DNA of 17,837 nucleotides from CALCNS01 sp937897315 (GTDB lineage: Bacteria; Bacillota; JAAYKD01), in assembly GCA_036744005.1 (NCBI GenBank), contig DAINOJ010000027.1, positions 1 to 17,837 of the forward strand. The letters run 5' to 3'. This document shows, one piece after another, positions 1 through 6,638 of the stretch. The notes below the pieces were generated by a model that had not been told where the DNA came from, did not search any database, and saw only the letters and a program-made list of their open reading frames with translations. A program made the translations under genes and the position numbers. The first letter of the stretch is position 1. Each line of letters starts with the position of its first letter.

Positions 1-39
1 TTTAATCGCATCCGAGATAGTCTTCATAAAGGGAGTCAT
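1..39 (-). CDS. 5' end of an unidentified gene (truncated by window edge)
   Basis: Only 13 codons are inside the window, reading MTPFMKTISDAIK. The start is supported by a consensus Shine-Dalgarno, AGGAGGTG at 54-47, seven nucleotides before the ATG at 39-37, and by a sigma-A-like promoter at 265-237 pointing at it. The gene lies downstream of the selenoprotein/metal-sensor operon on the same strand, but a hairpin terminator at 541-602 probably separates the transcripts. Too little protein is visible to name a family. A metal transporter would fit next to an ArsR/SmtB-type regulator, but that is only a guess from position. Confidence 0.6.
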   Translation of the reverse strand, partial: MTPFMKTISDAIK

Positions 40-63
40 GAATTTGCACCTCCTACATTGATA

Positions 64-147
64 TCAATCTTGTTGATGATTTCCAGAATTCTTGACGGCG
101 AGTAAAAAAATGACAATAAAGACGATTTCCTTGGTTTTGTTGACCAC
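64..147 (-). CDS. possible 27-aa single-pass membrane peptide / leader peptide
   Basis: A GTG at 147 opens a 27-codon frame with a Lys-rich N-terminus (VNKTK), a hydrophobic stretch (roughly residues 8-18, IVFIVIFLLAV) and a polar tail, ending in TGA at 66-64. A purine tract that can pair with 16S rRNA through G-U wobble (AAGGGGG, about 158-152) sits 4-5 nt before the start. The frame lies in the roughly 190-nt leader between the promoter at 265-237 and the gene starting at 39, and stops 24 nt before it. It could be a small membrane protein, a translated leader, or chance in AT-rich DNA. No homologue is recognised. Confidence 0.22.
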   Translation of the reverse strand: MVNKTKEIVFIVIFLLAVKNSGNHQQD

Positions 148-236
148 AGTCCCCCCTTCTGCAAAACACGAATGAATAACGTATAATTGGGAAAAAAGAA
201 ATGAATAAACCGACAAGATTCTTTGGAACCATAGGT

Positions 237-265
237 AGTTTAACAATCATTTCGTAACTTGTCAA
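237..265 (-). promoter_or_regulatory. sigma-A-type promoter for the gene starting at 39
   Basis: On the minus strand TTGACA (265-260) and TAAACT (242-237) are separated by exactly 17 nt. The -35 is perfect and the -10 matches TATAAT at 4 of 6 positions. Transcription would start near 230, giving a leader of about 190 nt before the ATG at 39, long enough for a regulatory element or the small open frame at 64-147. No known riboswitch class was recognised in it. Confidence 0.55.
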
Positions 266-540
266 GAGAAATCCCTGTTCTTTTAGACCGAAAAGATGGT
301 TACTTCTACCAAAACTACCAGAAGTGTGTTGTGTAAGAAGATAAATAAAAAAATCCACATCTCTTCAAAGCACTTTTTTTCTACATTTTAACAAGAATTA
401 CTTGTTATTTGCTATTATTTTGACGAATGGTCAAGTAAATTCTAATACAATGAGCAATTTTAATAATTTTTTCTCGTGTATCATTTCTTCACACAAGGTA
501 TTATAGATTTATTTTAGGAGATGTACTACTACAATCTAGT
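266..540. other. AT-rich intergenic stretch, no gene seen
   Basis: This stretch has no open frame with a credible ribosome binding site. It holds one short inverted repeat, TTGAC-GAATG-GTCAA at 420-434, of unknown meaning. Composition is clearly more AT-rich than the flanking genes. Together with 603-725 it makes up most of a gene-poor interval of nearly 700 nt between the metal sensor and the truncated gene. Confidence 0.5.
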
Positions 541-602
541 AAAAAACAAAGCAATCATTCGTTATACAGCCAAATATCAGCCTTTTTCGAATGAATGCTT
601 TG
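541..602 (-). terminator. large hairpin plus U-tract, likely terminator of the Grx-arsR operon
   Basis: The arms 547-561 and 588-602 are complementary over 15 positions with one mismatch (CAAAGCAATCATTCG against CGAATGAATGCTTTG), around a 26-nt loop. On the minus strand the hairpin is followed directly by TTTTTT (546-541). It lies about 124 nt after the arsR-like stop codon, so it most likely ends that transcript. The loop is longer than usual for an intrinsic terminator, so a remnant of a small inverted-repeat element cannot be excluded. Confidence 0.55.
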
Positions 603-725
603 CCATGTTTCATAAAATATCAATATAAATTTTTCTACTCATATACAATTATCTGAGCCATTTGTTAGGTAATTTCATCATATATCTATAATAATCGTTA
701 AATAGCATACGAGAATCAATCAAAT

Positions 726-1085
726 TTACTCAGCATGTTTCACATGTGCTAATCCTTGGCGAAACAAAGCGTCGACATGTTCATCATCCAATGAGTAATA
801 TACGTTTCTTCCCTCACGTCTACTTTTAATTAACCGATTGGCTTTAAGCAAACGCAGTTGATGAGATATCGCCGATAAGCTCACTTCGCTATTTTCCGCC
901 AACTCACAAACACAGTGTTCTCGTTGCGTCAGCAAGTAGAGAATCCGTATTCGGGTGGGATCTCCCAGTGTTTTGAACAACCCTGCTAATTGTTGGGCCT
1001 GATTGCCAGGTAGATTCTCTGCCGGCGGAGGCAGTCCCTGATGTTCTTTTGAGGTGTGTCGGCATGTACTAATCCTCTCCGGCAT
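726..1085 (-). CDS. ArsR/SmtB/CadC-family metal-sensing transcriptional repressor
   Basis: A 119-residue winged-helix regulator, normal length for the family. These dimers repress metal-resistance genes and release DNA when metal binds. Two metal sites can be read from the sequence. The alpha-3N site resembles CadC: Cys8 near the N-terminus plus Cys58-x-Cys60 in EHCVCELA. The alpha-5 site is D101-x-H103-x10-H114-x2-H117, the same spacing as in CzrA and SmtB-type zinc sensors. The recognition helix is around SLSAISHQLRLLKANRL (69-85), with a beta-wing at REGRNVYYSL. The ATG at 1085 is preceded by a modest SD (AAAGGAAA). It is the second gene of an operon, 22 nt after the selenoprotein-like glutaredoxin gene. 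Family assignment is firm. The metal (Zn, Cd, Pb or similar) is inferred from ligands, and the target genes are not visible. Confidence 0.9.
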   Translation of the reverse strand: MPERISTCRHTSKEHQGLPPPAENLPGNQAQQLAGLFKTLGDPTRIRILYLLTQREHCVCELAENSEVSLSAISHQLRLLKANRLIKSRREGRNVYYSLDDEHVDALFRQGLAHVKHAE

Positions 1086-1107
1086 GGCTCATTTCCTTTC
1101 TTATATG

Positions 1108-1380
1108 TTACTTCAATAAAGATAGATCTTCTGGTACACCTCTATAGTAATGGGTGATTCCGTCTTCGGTCACAGCCAGCATGGGAATGCCAACCGTGGC
1201 TTTGCCGCGAACGTCTTTGTATAGATCCAAGGTGTCTCGCAAAACCAGATATTCCTTTAACTCTTTCATACCGGAAGTAATGTTGACATAGTCATACGCA
1301 ATATTGTGCTGGGAAAGTACCTCTTTCGCCGTTGCACAGCCTGGTCAGAAACTGCTACCATAGACTTTAATCGTTTTCAC
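1108..1380 (-). CDS. glutaredoxin-like selenoprotein with a U-P-G-C redox motif (in-frame UGA read as Sec)
   Basis: Reading through one in-frame TGA (1347-1345) gives a complete 90-residue glutaredoxin/thioredoxin-fold protein beginning VKTIKVYGSSF-U-PGC. The UGA is codon 12, exactly where the first Cys of the CxxC redox motif belongs. The rest is intact: LKEYLVLRDT at about 41-50, the cis-Pro segment VGIPML at 63-68, and a normal TAA stop. The GTG start at 1380 has a strong SD (AAGGAGG, 1394-1388, 7-nt spacing). A SECIS-like hairpin follows the UGA (1311-1330). UGA is an ordinary stop elsewhere in the window (the diaminopropionate lyase ends in TGA), so a reassigned code is unlikely. Family knowledge: Sec-containing glutaredoxins are known in Clostridia such as Alkaliphilus oremlandii. 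Likely role is thiol-disulfide exchange in the cytoplasm. A nonsense-mutated pseudogene is the alternative and looks less likely. Confidence 0.82.
1311..1330 (-). promoter_or_regulatory. bacterial SECIS-like hairpin downstream of the UGA codon
   Basis: In the mRNA, nucleotides 18-22 after the UGA (GAAAG) pair perfectly with nucleotides 28-32 (CUUUC), leaving a 5-nt loop AGGUA. Below this stem, two further G-C pairs (nt 15-16 with 33-34) flank a bulged C at nt 17. The loop begins 23 nt after the UGA and has G at positions 2 and 3. Described bacterial SECIS elements need a loop about 16-37 nt from UGA, a short upper stem and a G among the first loop bases, so the fit is good. This would recruit SelB with Sec-tRNA. 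The hairpin lies inside the coding sequence, as is usual in bacteria. Confidence 0.72.
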
Positions 1381-1399
1381 AAGAACTCCTCCTTATTAT

Positions 1400-1422
1400 T
1401 TGGAATGATAATATATTCGTTA
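1400..1422. promoter_or_regulatory. candidate operator for the metal sensor (weak)
   Basis: Between the glutaredoxin-like gene and the divergent HD-domain gene lies an AT-rich imperfect palindrome, GAAT-N8-ATTC, overlapping ATAA-N8-TTAT. ArsR/SmtB-family operators are typically AT-rich inverted repeats upstream of their own operon, and this is the best candidate in the divergent region. The symmetry is short and no clear -35/-10 pair for the minus-strand operon was found, so this is a pointer only. Confidence 0.25.
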
Positions 1423-1456
1423 TGTCCTTAACACATTCCTTTTTATGGTGTTTTCA

Positions 1457-1485
1457 TTGATTTTATAGTCGATTTCGTGTATGAT
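1457..1485 (+). promoter_or_regulatory. sigma-A-type promoter for the HD-domain gene
   Basis: TTGATT (1457-1462) and TATGAT (1480-1485) are separated by exactly 17 nt. Transcription would start near 1492, just upstream of the SD at 1498-1505. This also supports GTG 1513 as the translation start, because the upstream in-frame GTG at 1477 lies before the transcription start. Confidence 0.6.
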
Positions 1486-1512
1486 GAAGATAAAAATAAG
1501 GAGGGATTGCCG

Positions 1513-2781
1513 GTGTTAACAAAAGATTTTGCACTAAAGTTGTTCAATGGGTTTTCCATACAACGCTGGAACGATATGGCCCGCCCGGTAGAACTCACCG
1601 AAATGGACAAGGCCGGGTTAAAAATGATGACCGCCTACCTGATCGGTCATGTAGAAATCGAAGCTCAAGCACAAAACGGCAGGGAGCTTCACTTAGATTG
1701 GGAGTCCATCATCTTTGCGGGGTTCTTCGATTTGTTAAAACGTATTGCCTTATCGGATATTAAATCCAGTGTGCATCACCGCATTCGCAATCAGTATCCG
1801 GAAGAGTTCGAGAGACTGAACCTATGGATCCTCGATCAATACAAAGCGACCATGCAAGAGCTTGATCCGGAACTATATCTGCGCTTCTCCGATTATTTGC
1901 TCGGGCATTCCCAGATGGGGCCTTTGGAAACGTCCATTTTGTCGGCAGCTCATGATTATGCCACCTTCCGAGAATTTGAGCTGATCAAACTGGTTAATGT
2001 TCCCTCTCCTCAACTCAGCTCCATAGAAAAAGAATTAAATGCCGAAATGCAAAACCACCTACACTTGAAAGGCATGGGAATGTTGGTAACCAAACAGCGT
2101 CTATATGAATTATTGTTACGGCTGGAGCAACTACGATTTCAGATTCGCTGGAGTCATACACAACGCATACCACGTACTTCTGTGTTGGGGCACTCCATGC
2201 TGGTTGCTTCCTTTGCGCTTTTGCTCACGCGACAATTACCCGAATATTCTCTCTTCCAGAACCCCAAACAACTTTTATATGCCAACTTTTTCGGAGCGTT
2301 GTTCCACGACTTACCGGAGAGCGTCATCCGCGACATTGTATCTCCCGTAAAACGTGCGACGGCAAATCTGCCGGAAATCGTCAAGCAAATTGAAGATAGC
2401 ATTGTTCGGGAAGAACTATTTCCTCTCATGTCGGAATACCGCTTCAAAGATGAACTGATGGCCTTTACCAATCACGAGTTTGAAGACCGCGTTATTTGCG
2501 TCGACCATTCAGATGCCGAACCTTCCTGTTATACAAACGAGGATTTCTTAGCTTTATTGAAACAGCCACCGAACCAAGGTATGCCAATTATGGGTAATTT
2601 GGTCGGTCTTTGTGATGAATATGCAGCATTCCTCGAGGCTTACCAATCGATTTATCATGGCATCAGCTCGAGTTACTTGAAGGATGCTGCCAACAAGATT
2701 CGGTTTGGCATATTAAGGGATGGTTCTGTAGGTGGTTTGATAGTTGAACCGTTGTTTGAAGGATTTAAAATCCTCGATTAA
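1513..2781 (+). CDS. HD-domain metal-dependent phosphohydrolase (HD_3 / YfbR-like domain)
   Basis: A protein of 422 residues. The C-terminal half carries the HD signature: a His in GHSMLVA (about residue 227), the His-Asp pair with following Glu in FHDLPES (about 265-269), and a later Asp in LCDEYAAFLEA (about 367). This order matches HD_3 proteins such as the 5'-deoxynucleotidase YfbR, which are divalent-metal phosphohydrolases. The N-terminal half (about 1-200) is not recognised and could contain a second degenerate HD-like region (SAAHDYATF near 145-153). I chose GTG 1513 because AAGGAGGG (1498-1505) sits 8 nt before it and the promoter -10 overlaps the region of the longer start at 1477. 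The PBP gene follows within about 30 nt, so they probably share a transcript. The substrate is unknown. Confidence 0.8.
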   Translation: MLTKDFALKLFNGFSIQRWNDMARPVELTEMDKAGLKMMTAYLIGHVEIEAQAQNGRELHLDWESIIFAGFFDLLKRIALSDIKSSVHHRIRNQYPEEFERLNLWILDQYKATMQELDPELYLRFSDYLLGHSQMGPLETSILSAAHDYATFREFELIKLVNVPSPQLSSIEKELNAEMQNHLHLKGMGMLVTKQRLYELLLRLEQLRFQIRWSHTQRIPRTSVLGHSMLVASFALLLTRQLPEYSLFQNPKQLLYANFFGALFHDLPESVIRDIVSPVKRATANLPEIVKQIEDSIVREELFPLMSEYRFKDELMAFTNHEFEDRVICVDHSDAEPSCYTNEDFLALLKQPPNQGMPIMGNLVGLCDEYAAFLEAYQSIYHGISSSYLKDAANKIRFGILRDGSVGGLIVEPLFEGFKILD

Positions 2782-2810
2782 CCTGATGAAGGAAAAAGGA
2801 GTTGAGAAAG

Positions 2811-5039
2811 ATGTCCTCTCCCAAAAAAGCCCCCGCTCTATCTCCTTTTAAACGATTCCTTAGGACGTCCTTTTGGGGGACCCGCGCTACTTCGATGAAA
2901 CGTATGAGCTATTTTCGTAGCAAATGGTTTTTGGGACTGTTCGTTCTTATGTATGCTGCTCTCATTGTTCGAGTTGCTTGGATTAATTTCGCTCCCACAG
3001 AACATAGTGGCAGCATTTTACGGGCTGAAGCACTAGCCACACGCGAACAAGTAGAGCCCCTGAATCCTTTGCGTGGAAACATATACGACAGGAACGGCAA
3101 GCCTTTGGCTGTGAGCACCCAAGCAGAAACGGTGATGGTGATCCCCTCTCTCTTGAAAGACTTAGAAGTATTTTCCGATTATGAAAAAGACAAAAGTATT
3201 GAGCGCTTTACCAGTTTAGAAACCTTGGCAGCAAAACTTTCTACCATATTAGACATGAGTTGGAAGAGTGTTTGGGATATTATCACTTCAGAAAAAAACA
3301 CATTGTATTTGGCGAGGCAGATTACAGCAGAGCAAGCCGAACAAATTCGAATCTTGCGCTTGCAAGGCATTTCTTTTCTATATGAACCGAAGCGTTATTA
3401 CCCACTCAACCAATTTGCTTCAACCTTTATGGGGTTCGTCGGAATTGATAACCATGGGTTAGCGGGTTTAGAGTATTGGTATGATGAGCTGCTTTATGGT
3501 CAAGCGGGGAAAATGAAGGCCATGCGAAGCAGTGATGGTAGTGCAATGCCCTTGTATGATTCAAAGGTGGAAGAACCGGTGAATGGGACCAGCCTAGTCC
3601 TAACCATCGATGAGCAATTGCAAACGATTTTGGAACGCGAATTGAGCTCAGCCGTTAAGACCAATTTAGCCGACTCCGGTGGGGCTCTGATTATGGATCC
3701 TTATACTGGGGAAATTCTGGCCATGGCTGCCATTCCAAATTATAACCCCAATGAATTTGCAGAAAGCGACCCCGAGTTATGGGTGAATCCTTTGGTTTCA
3801 GAAGCCTTTGAACCCGGATCCACGTTCAAAATCATTACCTGTCTGGCGGCCTTACATGAAGGCATTGCCTCGGAGAACGAAATGTTTCAAGACCCCGGAT
3901 ATTATCAAATTGGTGCAGATAAGATATGGAACTGGGATAAAGGAGCTGACCATGGTGTAGTATCCTTGTTGGATGCCATGCGCAACTCCAGCAACGTGGT
4001 CTTAGGGCAATTGGGTCTGCGCTTAGGAGCTGACCGCTTAATCGCCTTTCAACAGCTTATGGGCTTTGGTGAACAAACCGGAATCGATTACCCCGGTGAA
4101 TCACTAGGATTGCTTTTTGATCCCACACAAATTAAAGACATAGAGATCTTTACCAATGCATTTGGTCAGGGGCCTTCTGTTACCCCACTGCAACAGCTGA
4201 ATGCCATCAATGCCATTGTCAACGGCGGACATTTACTAAAACCACGCTTGGTGAAAGCCACCATAGACACATCACAAACGGAAACACCTACCCCAATGGA
4301 AGAAATTCGGACAGTGGCTTCCGAAGAAACCATGCGCCGTATGCGAGAAATCTTAGAATATGTAATCAATGCTCCCGGTTCCAATGGCGCTTCGAAATTA
4401 TTCACCTTGGCCGGCAAAACAGGCACCGCCAACAAATTTAACCCTGAGACCGGAAGATATTATGAAGACAAATACATTGCTTCTACTATTGGATTTGCCC
4501 CCTCGGATCAACCAAAATACAGTATCTATATTTATTTAGACAATCCACACGGTCCCAATGGGTACTACGGTGGGCAAACGGCCGCTCCAGCCTTTAAGCG
4601 CATAGCAGAAGAAATACTAAAGATTTCGGGATATTTACCCAATGAACTGACTCAAGCGGAAATCAGCACCACCTCACCATCGGTGTTACCGGAGTATCGC
4701 GGTAGATTATGGGAAGATGTAAAGAAAGACCTCAAAGAAGAAACAAAAATTCAAGTTTTTGGCTATGGTAGCCAAGTAGCAGCACAATACCCCGCTTCCG
4801 GCAGCGAGTTCTCTTCTGGGCAGGTTTTGCATTTCTATTTGTCCGAACCTACGACTCCAGAATCCAACCAAATTGCCATGCCGAATTTAGTCGGTAAATC
4901 ACTGGTCGAATGCGTTTCGGTAACCCAACAAATGAATTTGGTTTTGGTCACAACCGGCACGGGGACTTGTATCAGCCAATCTACAGAAGCCGGGAAAATG
5001 GTTACAAAAGGAAGTAGTGTTCGTGCGAATTTTAACTAA
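2811..5039 (+). CDS. class B penicillin-binding protein, SpoVD/PBP2x-like, with two PASTA domains
   Basis: A 742-residue peptidoglycan transpeptidase. Layout: basic cytoplasmic tail (1-36), one membrane anchor (about 37-57), PBP dimerisation domain starting at LRGNIYDRNG (88-96), then the transpeptidase with all three motifs: S337-T-F-K340 (nucleophile Ser337), S393-S-N395 and K536-T-G-T539. Two C-terminal PASTA-like repeats follow (about 627-680 and 689-742). It cross-links peptidoglycan on the outer face of the membrane. The architecture fits SpoVD (spore cortex) or a PBP2x-type division enzyme. ATG 2811 is preferred over TTG 2802 because AAAAAGGAG (2793-2801) gives 9-nt spacing to the ATG but abuts the TTG. 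Such genes usually sit in the dcw division cluster; here the neighbour is an HD hydrolase, so this may be an extra paralogue. Confidence 0.88.
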   Translation: MSSPKKAPALSPFKRFLRTSFWGTRATSMKRMSYFRSKWFLGLFVLMYAALIVRVAWINFAPTEHSGSILRAEALATREQVEPLNPLRGNIYDRNGKPLAVSTQAETVMVIPSLLKDLEVFSDYEKDKSIERFTSLETLAAKLSTILDMSWKSVWDIITSEKNTLYLARQITAEQAEQIRILRLQGISFLYEPKRYYPLNQFASTFMGFVGIDNHGLAGLEYWYDELLYGQAGKMKAMRSSDGSAMPLYDSKVEEPVNGTSLVLTIDEQLQTILERELSSAVKTNLADSGGALIMDPYTGEILAMAAIPNYNPNEFAESDPELWVNPLVSEAFEPGSTFKIITCLAALHEGIASENEMFQDPGYYQIGADKIWNWDKGADHGVVSLLDAMRNSSNVVLGQLGLRLGADRLIAFQQLMGFGEQTGIDYPGESLGLLFDPTQIKDIEIFTNAFGQGPSVTPLQQLNAINAIVNGGHLLKPRLVKATIDTSQTETPTPMEEIRTVASEETMRRMREILEYVINAPGSNGASKLFTLAGKTGTANKFNPETGRYYEDKYIASTIGFAPSDQPKYSIYIYLDNPHGPNGYYGGQTAAPAFKRIAEEILKISGYLPNELTQAEISTTSPSVLPEYRGRLWEDVKKDLKEETKIQVFGYGSQVAAQYPASGSEFSSGQVLHFYLSEPTTPESNQIAMPNLVGKSLVECVSVTQQMNLVLVTTGTGTCISQSTEAGKMVTKGSSVRANFN

Positions 5040-5168
5040 GTGACGTTTTTTTCGACAATTATTCCCAATTTTTATCGTGAAATTTGTAACTAAGGTCCAC
5101 CAACACATTTTATTACATTTCTTTATAAACATCTTTGTTTTTATGGTTTTTCTTCTATTTCTTAGTGG
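5040..5168. other. AT-rich spacer between PBP gene and gcv promoter
   Basis: No gene, RNA or clear intrinsic terminator is seen. A T-run (TTTTTTT near 5046-5052) follows the PBP stop, but no convincing stem precedes it. An open frame runs through this spacer into gcvT from 5135 but has no ribosome binding site and crosses the riboswitch. Confidence 0.5.
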
Positions 5169-5197
5169 TTGACAAGGCTAAAAAAATGCCGTATACT
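5169..5197 (+). promoter_or_regulatory. strong sigma-A promoter of the gcv operon
   Basis: TTGACA (5169-5174) and TATACT (5192-5197) are separated by exactly 17 nt, a near-consensus vegetative promoter. Transcription would begin around 5204, a little upstream of the glycine riboswitch. A strong constitutive promoter followed by a riboswitch and terminator suggests that control is mainly at the level of transcription elongation. Confidence 0.85.
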
Positions 5198-5212
5198 GAC
5201 CTCAACTTCATC

Positions 5213-5461
5213 ATTGAGCGAACGAAGGATTCGAGAGAGTTTGCACTTTATTTCACCACTGTAACCGTGCAACGCCGAAGGGGATGCAACAGCTCTCAGG
5301 CAAAAGGATCGAATCTGGACGAAACTCCGGAAAGTCATTCAGTTGACGCCGACGAAGCAATGGATGCCCCACGAAGCGGAACTCTTCCACATCATTTGGG
5401 CAGAAAGAATCTTTCAGGCAGAACTACGGGGGCATGTTATTTGACATGCCCCCGTTTTTTT
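5213..5461 (+). promoter_or_regulatory. tandem glycine riboswitch with expression-platform terminator
   Basis: Two aptamers in series precede gcvT. Aptamer I (about 5228-5316) is closed by GATTCG (5229-5234) pairing with CGAATC (5310-5315) and has the conserved core CGCCGAAGG (5273-5281) and CTCTCAGGCAAAAGGA (5293-5308). Aptamer II (about 5318-5431) has the linker ACTCCGGAAAG, the core GACGCCGACGAAG and CTTTCAGGCAGAACTAC. Its P1 can form between CTCCG (5325-5329) and CGGGG (5427-5431). Those CGGGG bases are also part of the 5' arm of the terminator (5426-5455), so bound glycine should prevent termination. This matches the ON-switch behaviour known for the Bacillus subtilis gcvT riboswitch. 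The leader TGAGCGAACGAAGG may form the leader-linker kink-turn described for this class. Class identity is firm; exact boundaries are approximate. Confidence 0.92.
5426..5461 (+). terminator. intrinsic terminator of the glycine riboswitch
   Basis: The arms ACGGGGGCATGT (5426-5437) and ACATGCCCCCGT (5444-5455) form a perfect 12-bp GC-rich stem with a 6-nt loop, followed by a run of T. It lies between aptamer II and gcvT, so it acts as a conditional terminator rather than a gene end. Confidence 0.92.
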
Positions 5462-5488
5462 ATTCATCAAAAGAAAAGAGGAGATCCC

Positions 5489-6580
5489 ATGGACTTGAAA
5501 ACACCTTTATATGAAACCCATGTGGCAGCCGGCGGAAAAGTGGTTCCGTTTGCCGGTTATTTATTACCGATTCAATACGGAACAGGCATTATCACCGAGC
5601 ATATGGCCGTTCGTAAGCAAGCAGGTTTATTTGATGTATCGCATATGGGGGAAGTCATTTACAGTGGTCCGGATGCGACAGCCAACGTGAACAAAGTCAT
5701 CACCAACGATGTAACCCTTTTGCAAAATGGAGATATTTGCTATAGCCCCATTTTGAATCACGAGGGCGGGTTTGTCGATGACTGCATTGTTTACAAAATG
5801 AACGAGCACAAGTACTTCATTGTCATCAACGCTTCCAATCGTCACAAAGACGTTGCTTGGTTCAAAGAACAACTCTTTGGAAATGTGGTTTTTGAAGATG
5901 TTTCCGATATCACTGCCGAAGTGGCACTGCAAGGACCAAATTCCACCGAAATTCTCAAACGCCTTGTTGCCGAGAGCGATATTCCCGCTGGATATTATAC
6001 CTTTAAAGAAAACGTTCTTCTAGATGGTATCCCCTGCTTGATTTCTCAAACCGGATACACCGGTGAAACCGGATATGAGATTTATACAGCCAACGAGCAC
6101 ATCACCCACGTTTGGAATAAGCTCTTGGAAGTCGGTGCGGATTTTGGGTTGATTCCCTGCGGTTTAGGAGCCAGAGATACTTTACGCTTAGAAGCAGGAA
6201 TGCCGCTTTACGGTCACGAAATGGATGATACTGTCACTCCCTTGGAGATTGGTTTAGGATTCTTCGTTAAAATGGAGAAAGACGGAGGATTTGTTGGGAA
6301 AGAAGCCCTGGTATCTAAACAACCTTTTTCCATCAAACGGGCTGGTTTGAAGGTGACCGGTAAAGGAATTGTGCGAGAACATGCCACCATTTATGCCGGT
6401 GATGAAGTGGTAGGAACAACCACATCCGGTACCCACAGTCCTTATTTTGGATATGGTATCGCCATGGCGCACTTGAACAAAAAGCATGCGAAAATAGGTA
6501 CCGCTTTGGAAGTGGACGTGCGTGGTCGCCGCATCTCCGTAGAAGTGATTAAATTACCTTTCTATAAGAAGGCACAGTAA
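5489..6580 (+). CDS. gcvT: glycine cleavage system T protein (aminomethyltransferase)
   Basis: A 363-residue enzyme, the normal family length. It moves the methylene group from aminomethyl-lipoyl GcvH to tetrahydrofolate, releasing ammonia and making 5,10-methylene-THF. Family segments are present in order: PFAGYLLPIQYG, GLFDVSHMGEV, VALQGPNSTEIL, QTGYTGETGYEIY and RDTLRLEAGMPLYGHEMD, the last typical of the folate-binding C-terminal half. I start at ATG 5489, with GAGGAG (5478-5483) five nucleotides upstream, just after the riboswitch terminator. The longer open frame from 5135 is rejected because it translates the riboswitch. It is the first gene of the gcv operon; gcvH follows after 58 nt. 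Confidence 0.96.
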   Translation: MDLKTPLYETHVAAGGKVVPFAGYLLPIQYGTGIITEHMAVRKQAGLFDVSHMGEVIYSGPDATANVNKVITNDVTLLQNGDICYSPILNHEGGFVDDCIVYKMNEHKYFIVINASNRHKDVAWFKEQLFGNVVFEDVSDITAEVALQGPNSTEILKRLVAESDIPAGYYTFKENVLLDGIPCLISQTGYTGETGYEIYTANEHITHVWNKLLEVGADFGLIPCGLGARDTLRLEAGMPLYGHEMDDTVTPLEIGLGFFVKMEKDGGFVGKEALVSKQPFSIKRAGLKVTGKGIVREHATIYAGDEVVGTTTSGTHSPYFGYGIAMAHLNKKHAKIGTALEVDVRGRRISVEVIKLPFYKKAQ

Positions 6581-6638
6581 TGTAGTCAACGCAACCGCGT
6601 TAACGATAAGAATGAACAATTTTGAGGAGGTTTTTAAC

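Noticed and set aside
53..358. 101-residue minus-strand open frame in the AT-rich gap
   Set aside because: It has no ribosome binding site, low-complexity composition and no recognisable motif, and it starts upstream of the predicted transcription start near 230.
1108..1380. Reading the interrupted glutaredoxin frame as a pseudogene
   Set aside because: There is only one in-frame stop, it falls exactly on the redox Cys position, the reading frame and SD are otherwise intact, and a SECIS-like hairpin is correctly placed. Kept as the alternative, not the call.
1381..1480. Consensus promoter for the minus-strand Grx-arsR operon
   Set aside because: TATATT/TATTAT -10-like sequences exist near 1404-1415 on the minus strand, but no -35 at acceptable spacing scored well, so none was called.
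5135..5488. N-terminal extension of GcvT in the continuous open frame
   Set aside because: It has no SD, would overlap the promoter and translate the riboswitch and terminator, and the 363-residue version from 5489 has family length.
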